Shown piece by piece: positions 56,838-64,000 of a DNA stretch of 64,000 bases. The stretch is taken from the NCBI GenBank assembly GCA_029204225.1, contig CM055097.1:46643001-46707000 (forward strand), in the 5' to 3' direction. The DNA comes from Diphasiastrum complanatum (lineage: Eukaryota; Streptophyta; Lycopodiopsida; Lycopodiales; Lycopodiaceae). Made by a program: the position numbers and the translations under genes. The notes below the pieces were generated by a model. The model searched no databases, was not told the origin of the DNA, and saw only the letters and a list, made by a program, of their open reading frames with translations. Position 1 is the stretch's first letter; each line of letters begins with the position of its first letter.

Positions 56838-59283
56838 AAACTTCGCGTGGATATAGCTGTGGATTGGCGTGGATATACGCGTGGATACGAGCGCATGGAT
56901 GTTCCACGCAAATGTCTTTTCCGGCAGTAGATCGGCCGGACGTCGTGAAATTCAAAATGGATTATCCACGCCAAGTCCGACTACCGGCAGCCGGGCAACC
57001 CTCTGACACCCGGAGCCAGAAATAGGAATTCTAATTTCGCGTGGATAATCCACGCCATAGTAAAAATAAAATAAAAAAGGCTCGGCTTTTGTGTGGATAA
57101 TGGGTGGATGATTATCCATGCGTGGATTATCCATGCAAAATTCGCTTTATCCACGCAAAATCCAGAGACTTGAGGCCGTGGATAAATTTTTTTTTTTTAT
57201 ATCCACGCGGTATCCACGCGGAAAGGTTTTTGGAATTTGCGTGGATTATCCACGCGTGGATAATCCATGCAAAATTTTTTGTTAAAAAAAAAACATTTGG
57301 CATGAACCAAAATGTGGTTCGCTCCAAAAATAGAGGTGACTTTCTATTTTTGTGTTGTGTGAGAGAGAGAAAAAGAGAGTATAGATGGGAGTGAGGATGA
57401 GATGAGGATGAATGTGAGTGAGAACATTGATAGTATTTAGGATTTTTAGTTCATTGATGGATGTTAATAGTATGTGTTTTGTGATCATAAGTTTTAAGAT
57501 CTTTTTTGTTTGTGATGTAGATTTGGATATGAAAAATGAGCTTTCATTGCAAAGGATTCAAAGATCAAGTGCATGCAAAAGGAAAAGCAAAGATTGCAAA
57601 ACAATGGAGATACAATAGTAAAGGTAAATTCACGTTTATTTTGATTCATTTGATATTTAGTTGATAACTTAATGTGTTATCTATTTCCATTACTTTCCAT
57701 TACTTTTTATTGTGCATTCTAGCATGCAAATCATGTGCTAAAATAGATACATTGCATTGAATTCATCAATGGATACATTTGCATTGCATAGATGTGCATG
57801 AAATAGACTATACATTGCATTGAATACATCAATAGATACATTTGCAATCAATAGATGTGCATTCAATAGACTATACATTTGCATTCATGGATTAAAAATA
57901 TACGCATTCAAAAATTCTGCAAGAATGATGTGATGCATTATATTGATTGATTTAAAAACAAGTACATTGATGAGAGAATATCCTACATTGCCTTCTACAA
58001 GGCCTTACATTTAATTTAAGAACCTCTACTCATCATCACTTCTTCCCTCCTTGCCTCCTTCATCTTGTAGGTGTACGTTGGTGTCCACATCTTCAAACTC
58101 CCCTTCGCTTTCATTCACATACTCTTCCACGTTCTCTTCCACATTTTCTTCCACATCACGAACACTTGAAGTTGTAGAGCCTCTCTACAAAATAGAATCA
58201 AAGATTTAATTAAATTGAGATTGAACTTACTTGTAAACCACAAAGTAAACAATCACAAAATAATAAAGGTTAAGAGTTTACGATTGAAACAATCCATGGG
58301 ATTCCATAAAAGCCGTAAGGCCGGCATATCCATGATCGTAACCTTGCTTGTACTCCGCGGCGGTCATGTGTCTTCCAAAATCACTAAGCTACATTAAACA
58401 AAAAAACATAGTTTAGCAATAAAAAACATAAACAATCTCACTACAAGAATAGAATCATATTAAAAAATATTGCACTTACAAATTGGGCCTCTAGATTGCC
58501 CCTTCCTCCCGATCCCAAGTGACTTTGGCCATGTTTTAAAAGCTTCTCGGCGGCGGCCCTACGTTGTTGTTCATACTTTTGGGGATTGTTTTGCAACAAT
58601 TCCCCTTTCACCTTCCTCCAATCCCTTTTGGAGCACCATCCAGGCTTCGTGAGATTCTTGGGATTCCTCACGGCTCTTCTCATCAATTGCGTTTTGTTTC
58701 GAATCCAAAGGCACATTGTATTGAAGGCCCAAGTCCTACTAAAAGCATTGGATTGAGGGAATTCAGAATACAAAGTCTCTATTATTTTATTTTTGTCTTC
58801 AAGCGATTGGGAGGACCAATCGATCATGTATTCTTTACCAAAATATAAAGCAACTAAATAACGCAAACGAGCATGAACTACATTGCCACGTGTATTTTTT
58901 ATAACTCCACCACGCGGATTAAGATCATAATACACACTACACGATTCCTGGGAAGGGGCATCTTCAGAAGCTCTTCTCTCGGATGATTCGCCCGAAGAAG
59001 ATAACACAAGATTTTTTATTCTATCTCTTTGTTGAGGAGATAGATTCTCAAACCACTCTTGATTATATTCTTCGGGCTCCTCACGAGCTCTTCTCCTAGA
59101 TGGTCTCCCACTTGACCTTCCACTTAACCTACCACTTGAAGACATTGTTCTATAAAACTTGAAAGCAAAAGAAGAGGAGCAAGAATGCTCGCAAAAATGC
59201 CATTTTATTGGCATTCAAGTTTTGCGTGGATTATCCACGCAAAAGTTATCCACGCGTGGATAATCCACGCGTGGATGTTCCAC
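56838..59283 (-). mobile_element. DNA transposon-like unit bounded by GTGGATAATCCAC palindrome arrays
   Basis: Both ends carry clustered copies of the palindromic word CGTGGATAATCCACG and variants: about 56845-57275 on the left (for example 57042, 57240-57268) and 59223-59283 on the right. Between them lies a single three-exon gene on the minus strand. Arrays of short palindromes at both ends are typical of subterminal transposase-binding sites of plant DNA transposons such as En/Spm. Exact terminal inverted repeats and a target duplication could not be fixed. The left array contains a poly-T interruption near 57190. Confidence 0.45.
58026..59145 (-). CDS. Three-exon gene resembling a plant transposon-associated protein
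   Basis: Exons 59145-58480 (222 codons), 58388-58282 and 58182-58026 join into about 309 residues. Donors GTAAGTGC and GTAAACTC are good; the second acceptor (GTAGAG/AGG) was chosen to keep the frame. An in-frame ATG also lies upstream at 59214, but MSSSGRLSGRSSGRPSRRR is the more natural start. Order: a basic Ser/Arg N-terminus, an ENLSPQQRDRIKNL helix, a middle domain with WSSQSLEDKNKIIETLYSEF and many Trp and Arg (WCSKRDWRKVKGELL), KYEQQRRAAAEKLLKHGQSH, a GSGGRGNLEAQF linker, then MTAAEYKQGYDHGYAG and an acidic tail (DVEENVEENVEEYVNESEGE). The middle-to-linker part recalls the plant Transposase_24 (Ptta/En/Spm) family, but only loosely. The palindrome arrays flanking it suggest a DNA-binding element protein. 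Confidence 0.55.
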
Positions 59284-59354
59284 ACGTTTTTCTCTCTCTC
59301 TCTTGGCACGTGAGAGGGTCCCCCACATGGGCTTGCATGCTTCAAATGTCATTC

Positions 59355-59393
59355 AATATTCTCATAATCTTTTCTAGATATTATGAGAATATT
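59355..59393. repeat. 14-bp perfect inverted repeat (hairpin)
   Basis: Arms AATATTCTCATAAT and ATTATGAGAATATT are separated by 11 bases. It lies between the palindrome-bounded unit and the TNP2 gene. It could be a transposon end, a terminator-like hairpin or a small fold-back element. Confidence 0.6.
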
Positions 59394-59746
59394 TTACTAT
59401 AGGATTTTACATAAAATATATTTTTTAATATGATGGAATGTAAAAAAATCAATTCAAAGATCATTATGGTTGTGTAATTTGCAATTGGATTATTGGACTA
59501 GTTTCAACCAGAATATGATGAGAGGATACCATGTACATGCACACAATGCAAAGGCCTTAGGATTCGGACAAGGAGGATTGTCAACGATCATATTTGGGCC
59601 AATGGAGTGCACACAGAGAATCCAAGAGTACGAGAGGTAAACTCTTTAAAGTGTTTTTCGGAAATGCACTAATCTTTGACCCTTATGACACTTCAAGTAT
59701 AGTTTGGCCAATAAATATTGAGCGATAGGATGAGTGTCACGATACT

Positions 59747-60358
59747 TTGAAGTTAATCTCTCACTTGCTTCTAAAAGGAAAAATCCAAATAGAATATTTA
59801 GATGAAGTTAATCTCTCACATTGGGTTCAAATGTACATGATCATGCCTAGTGAACACTTTCCTGAGGTTGGTTTGGGCCTTTTTGCATTGAGTAGTATTG
59901 AGGTCCCTTTAAATAGTGTTGTGACATTGATGCCATATGCAGGACCTCAATACAATTGGGGTGATTGGCATGCTTTGTGTCGTCACCAATGGATGATGCA
60001 AGTATATGGCTTGAATTCAAATGCTTGTTCTTTAGAGGAGCAACGCATGCAAGGAGGCAACATCTCAAGGGCAAATCATACATACATTGATGGACGTCCA
60101 GATGTGCATGGAAACATTGCTGCATATATAAATAGTTCCATTGACCACCTTCTATTGACGAATTGTGATTTTGAAGAACGCACCAATGGAAAAGAAGAAT
60201 ATTTTACTAGGAATGTAAAGGGCACTTATGTAATGGTCTGTGCCACTAGATCTATCAGGTTTGGAGAGGAATTGTTCATCAAGTATAGTTTCAACCGTCC
60301 TCTACCCAAATGTTTGCAAAAGACAATAAGTCAAATCTGGAGATTTGAATTTTGTTGA
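59747..60358 (+). CDS. SET-domain reading frame inside the TNP2 gene
   Basis: An uninterrupted frame of about 203 codons. It begins after a possible splice acceptor (CGATAG/GATGAGTGT near 59727), so the true start may be an exon edge rather than the TTG at 59747. SET motifs appear in order: PEVGLGLFALSSIEVPLNSV (N-terminal G-x-GLFA strand), a PYAGP turn, YIDGRPDVHGNIAAYINSS (the GN-x-A-x-(F/Y)-IN core), TNCDFEE, and VMVCATRSIRFGEELFIKYS (the A-x-R-x-I-x-x-GEEL-x-x-x-Y end). The usual NHS-C-PN is replaced by NSS...TNC, seen in divergent SET families. SET proteins transfer methyl groups from S-adenosylmethionine to lysines, often on histones. No post-SET cysteines are visible. Activity is unknown. 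The frame is open although the transposase around it is broken. Confidence 0.65.
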   Translation: MKLISHLLLKGKIQIEYLDEVNLSHWVQMYMIMPSEHFPEVGLGLFALSSIEVPLNSVVTLMPYAGPQYNWGDWHALCRHQWMMQVYGLNSNACSLEEQRMQGGNISRANHTYIDGRPDVHGNIAAYINSSIDHLLLTNCDFEERTNGKEEYFTRNVKGTYVMVCATRSIRFGEELFIKYSFNRPLPKCLQKTISQIWRFEFC

Positions 60359-60584
60359 TATGTAGAGATGTATGATCCATGCATCTTGATTGTATTTGGT
60401 TTGTGTCATTAAATATGTCAAATGTTAGGAGCATTATTCGTCATTTGCCTAGATTAAATGTTAGGAGCATTATTAGTCTTTGAGTTCATTGAATGTTAAC
60501 AAGTTGAAAAGACAAATCTGTCTAATAGATACATTAGTATGTTCATACTTTTTAAACTAAAAGGTAATTTATATTCATATGCAG

Positions 60585-60645
60585 CATTTAGATCTATCAA
60601 GTATTGGGAGGAAATGTTTATCAAGCATTGTTTCAACCTACTTCT
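60585..60645 (+). pseudogene. Duplicate of the SET C-terminal motif
   Basis: After a TATGCAG acceptor-like word the frame reads AFRSIKYWEEMFIKHCFNLL, a diverged copy of ATRSIRFGEELFIKYSFNRP at the end of the SET frame. It suggests that a second SET gene tail once lay here, or that a tandem duplication took place. Confidence 0.6.
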
Positions 60646-62385
60646 TGTTATTTTGATATATAGGATTCTTCATCCTCATTTAGTGTTGGAGACAATAATC
60701 CTCGTAATGGTCGACGTAGACGACGAATGCAATACAACGGTCCACATATAAAGCAATTACCTCGTCGTCTAAATAGATGAGCACATTAATCAAGAGACTA
60801 TTGCATCTGAATCTAGCTCATCTAGATCTACTTCTTCGCAAACAGGTTCCAACGATGAAAATGAGCTTCCAATGAATGATGAATTTGAAGTCATGGGAGA
60901 CATGTTGGATGATATGTACGAGAACAATATTGCAGCTAGACACAATGAACAAGATGAGGAGGCACTTTTGTCTTAAGAAGAAAGAAAATTGCGAGAAGAA
61001 TCAAAGACCGCATTGTATCCTGGAGCAAAGACATCTCGTTTGGCGACTTCTCTACTTCTATTAAATCTTCAAGCCAAATATAGATGGAGTGACCAAAGCC
61101 TCACATCATTATTTGAGTAATTTTTTTTTCATCTACTTGTCATTTTTGCTTTGAAACAAAATTTACAATTTGGACATCGAGTGATATTTCTTTTACAATG
61201 ACTTCTTTTGTCATGTACAGACTATTGAAAAACAAAATTCTCCCAGAAGGGAATGTCATGCCTGAGACAAGAGATGAGACACAAAAGATGTTGACTAACA
61301 TTGGGATGGACTACAAGCAATATCATGCATGTCCAAAAGATTGTATTTTATATCGAGCAAGGTACGAATCACTCAAGAAATGTCCCATTTGTGATACTCC
61401 TCGATATAGAGATGATTTGCAAGGGGCAACCATTCCGTGCAAAGTTTTTACGACATTTTTCAGTAATTCCATGATTGCAACGTTTATTTCGTTGTAAATC
61501 TCTTGCACAACTTATGGACTGGCATGCACACCATACCTCTAAAGATGGGATGATGAGGGTACCTTCAGATTCACCTGCATGGAAACACATCAACAAAGAG
61601 TATCCAAGCTTTGCCAATGAGTCAAGAAATGTGAGATCTGGTCTTGCAACAGATGGTGTGAACCCCTTTGGTTGACGAGCAACTACGTGGTCCATTTGGC
61701 CTATTTGCCTGGTAAATTATAATATTCCTCCTTGGTTGAGTACAAAAAAGGGACACATTATGTTGGCACTTTTAATTCTTGGCCAACGCAAGTTTAAGAA
61801 CATGGATGTGTATCTTGAGCCGCTTATTGACAAGTTGGAAGATTGGTGGAAGGGGATAAAAGCATATGACATTTCGCGCCCCTTACATGAGAGGGAGTTT
61901 ACACTACATGTCATTGTAATGTGGACAATGCATGACTATCCAGGATTAGGTGAATACTCAAGTAATTATTCAAACAATGTTTATCTTGTGTACATAGGAG
62001 TTTGTTTACAATTACATACAACTAGTAATTCTTGACATTCACATGATATACTACAATGGCTATAATTATTCTTTGACATATATATTTTTTAATAGTATCC
62101 ATTTGTTGGGCAGGATTTCAAACGGCTGAAAAAAATGCTTGTTTTTTGTGCGAACCAAATCTTGTGGGAAGATACTCTTTTAGTCTCAAAAAAGTGGTTT
62201 ATGAAAATCATCGTAAATACTTGCATGAAGGCCATCCATTCAGAGACACTCATAGAAGAGGTTTTGGAGGAAGAGTTGAGAGAGAGATGCCTCCAAAGAG
62301 GATGTCCGTGAAAGATTGACGAATACTATGGGAGGAATCTCAAGCAAAGCCAATCGATGGTATGAAAAGATTATCTATAAAAAGT

Positions 62386-62597
62386 TTGTCTAAAATGTTG
62401 TGATTTTTCTTTGGAACAAGTGTTTGGTTAATTATGTCACTTCTGTAAGTGATTGCATGGACTCGAATATGTCAGCTTTTTAGGTATATTAATATTATTA
62501 CATTTATGTTTTTTGATGCAGGAAATGAATATTGATGATGTGCAAAGATTTCCTACCCATATGACATTCATGGAACTATTGACTGACGACTCTTCCA
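62386..62597 (+). repeat. Copy of the intron-exon segment at 18517-18755
   Basis: About 210 bases are almost identical to the minus strand of 18517-18755, including an intron ending TTTTTTGATGCAG and the first 26 or so codons of the EMNIDDVQRFP exon (S to T and N to T changes). Similarity starts near AAAAAGTTTGTC and ends at CGACTCTTCC, where a poly(A) run begins. Because intron sequence is included, this is a DNA-level copy, not a processed transcript. Confidence 0.8.
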
Positions 62598-62617
62598 AAA
62601 AAAAAAAAAAAAAAAAA
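62597..62617 (+). repeat. A21 run at the end of the copied segment
   Basis: 21 consecutive A bases sit exactly where homology to 18517 ends. Confidence 0.9.
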
Positions 62618-62619
62618 TT

Positions 62620-62657
62620 CCTCCTCTAGTAGCGCGATTCTGGTCGCGAGGAGGAGG
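62620..62657. repeat. Two-tier hairpin after the A run
   Basis: Outer arms CCTCCTC and GAGGAGG enclose inner arms CGCGA and TCGCG, with a TTCTGG loop. It directly follows the A run at 62597-62617. Confidence 0.55.
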
Positions 62658-62815
62658 CCCAAAAATCTGTTTATTCTGGTTTTTTTCTTACAACGATTCT
62701 TGCAGCGAATCGCGATTAGCAGCAGCAGCTTCTGTGAGGCTCAGTACACGAGCTATTATTTTAATAAGGCTACAGCATGTCAATGAATGTCATTGACTGA
62801 TTATAATCAGCATAA

Positions 62816-63179
62816 TCAATCTCTCAAAGCCCCACCCTTGTCTCCAGGTTTCTTTCTACCCGTATATCTCTGCATAAATTTCAAACAGAGGTCAGTTAGT
62901 CCAAATTATGAGCTCAGTGAACCGCTTATAGTTACAACAGAAAACAAACGACAGAAAATAAGAAGGATCTGCCTCATGTGGTTGCTTTCAAAATTTACCT
63001 GTTTACCAAGTGAAAAGGGAACGTATCTATATTTGATCATGTGCTTGACTTGCCGCTTCATTGTGAGAGTGAAAAGCACAGCCCAATACACTAAAAGGAT
63101 TGGCCAGAAAACTGGTACATCGAAGATGGAGAAAAATGTCATGAAGAAACAAACACAAAAAGCTTTCGCTAAAGCATAC
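62816..63179 (-). CDS. RER1: RER1 (retention in ER 1) homologue, last two exons
   Basis: RER1 is a Golgi membrane receptor that returns escaped ER membrane proteins through COPI vesicles. The exon 63179-62999 encodes [20 protein letters not shown], a transmembrane stretch [20 protein letters not shown], then [15 protein letters not shown], and ends before donor GTAAAT. The final exon 62869-62816, after acceptor ATGCAG, gives [17 protein letters not shown] and a TGA stop. These are the conserved fourth membrane region and cytosolic tail of RER1. The Lys-rich tail fits COPI binding. The upstream exons (first three membrane segments) are not in the window: 63180-64000 reads as intron, so the gene continues to the right. 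No disabling change is seen in this part. Confidence 0.9.
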
Positions 63180-64000
63180 CTGTTGCAAACACTCAGCAGT
63201 CAGAATCGAGTTTAAGCAAAGTGCAGTCAGGATTAACTTTATGTATAATCTCAAAATCTTAGATGAGGTACAACTAAAACATCTGTATGTATTGCATAGT
63301 TGCAAGCAAATGTTGACACACGGCATATGCAAAGGTTTTTCAAAAACACAAGGTAAATTTTCTTGTAAATATAAAAGCATATAGAACTTCGAAAAGTTTC
63401 AAATTTGGCAAGTAGCATATTTGGGACACATCACAAGTAAAATTATAGGCTTTACTATGCTGAAACAAACAGGATTTGAATACCATAAAACATATATGGA
63501 TTCCAGTCAGTGCCACTTGAAAACTGAACTTGGGCCCCAAAATACTTCTTGGAAGGCAAAAAAAGTGGTCACATCCTTCTCAGGTAGACTCAAATGGAAA
63601 ATCTAACGCAACCAACTTAATTGGAAAATCAAGTCCATGCACGTCCAGAATAAGATGAAAAAGGTTTCCAATATGAGAGGCTCTGCAAGAGCAAATATCA
63701 AATATACGACCGACAACTTCAAAGGCAGGAAAAACAGCTTAGGCTACATGCAACAGCAAAACTATTGGTGGCGTATACACATGATTATGTTTGATAAAAG
63801 AACCTAGAAAAACACTACAAATGGAAAGAAAGGAAGATTGACGATGGATACTAAAAAGACAAATGAAATATTGATAAACTAACTTTCCAGTCTAATATTG
63901 CCAAATTCCCTGTCAAGAAAAAACAGAAAGCTAGGAGATGATTGTCACGGAATCTGTTAGGCGACAAGGACATCTATCCATGTATATAGACCAAATGTGA
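63180..64000 (-). other. Probable RER1 intron
   Basis: The acceptor CAACAG lies at 63180-63185. No exon encoding the RER1 segment FVRRLPEFKFW or earlier parts can be found up to the window edge. Open frames here have no recognisable features. Confidence 0.5.

Larger units (their letters stand above)
59497..62340 (+). pseudogene. CACTA-type TNP2 transposase gene, broken
   Basis: Pieces on the plus strand follow En/Spm TNP2. A first exon to 59637 has YDERIPCTCTQCKGLRIRTR (CxCxxC finger) and ends ...VRE before GTAAAC. About 60662-61119 encodes an acidic Ser-rich segment, then TALYPGAKTSRLATSLLLLN and WSDQSLTSLFE. An intron follows, then from 61206 LLKNKILPEGNVMPETRDET, the zinc motif YHACPKDCILYRARYE with CPICDTPRY, RSGLATDGVNPFG, and from 61736 STKKGHIMLALLILGQRKF and TLHVIVMWTMHDYPGLGEYS. 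The piece after 62110 (EKNACFLCEPNLVGRYSFSL) is the next zinc region. The D-D-E-bearing remainder is not seen. Stops (for example near 60778, 60975 and 61673) and shifts break it. A SET reading frame sits between the first and second pieces. Confidence 0.7.

Noticed and set aside
58439-58450. CACTACAAGAAT, identical to the classic CACTA terminus
   Set aside because: It lies in the first intron of the three-exon gene, close to a splice donor. No inverted partner (TTCTTGTAGTG) was found at a sensible distance, and a similar word (CTCTACAAAATAG) at the next intron suggests ordinary intron sequence.

Overview
The window is AT-rich nuclear DNA from a land plant. Three host gene families point to this: an ascorbate-oxidase-type multicopper oxidase with GT-AG introns, an INDETERMINATE-DOMAIN (IDD) zinc-finger gene remnant and a ZF-HD homeobox remnant. 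The last exons of RER1 lie at the right edge. The dense, nested, mostly decayed Copia elements, plus large TNP2-type DNA transposons, would fit a repeat-rich fern-like or other seed-free plant genome. That lineage call is inference only.

Layout from the left. 1-5860: a Copia gag scrap, then Copia element A (minus, pol partly deleted) and a Gypsy protease scrap. 5870-8885: a degenerate 'GAGCTATC' repeat field followed by a partial Copia B copy (plus). 10080-17975: a chimeric minus-strand Copia E with two pol copies, a foreign coding segment and an internal LTR piece. 18176-24336: a decayed minus-strand TNP2/KDZ-like DNA transposon with a BAH-like C-terminal region and a chain of small in-phase exons. 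26090-28326: an IDD pseudogene with a solo LTR in its intron. 29845-30117: a ZF-HD homeobox fragment beside a Copia B LTR. 31248-40490: Copia B (minus), split by the intact and very young Copia C (33564-39994; 1317-aa gag-pol, LTRs differing at 3 of 655 positions). 41100-51150: more of the repeat field, containing an inverted copy of the left B LTR block and a 3'-truncated Copia D (plus). 51970-54966: a tandemly duplicated promoter and the multicopper oxidase gene. 56838-59283: a DNA transposon-like unit bounded by arrays of a GTGGATAATCCAC palindrome and carrying a three-exon gene. 59497-62340: a CACTA-like TNP2 gene (plus) with a SET-domain reading frame between its first and second recognisable exons. 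62816-63179: the 3' exons of RER1 (minus).

The only clearly intact coding units are the Copia C polyprotein, the multicopper oxidase (open, but lacking one copper-binding motif), the three-exon gene at 58026-59145, the SET reading frame and the visible part of RER1. The most unusual content is the link between chromatin-type domains (SET, BAH-like) and TNP2-type transposons, and a near-identical intron-exon segment shared by the two TNP2 regions about 44 kb apart.
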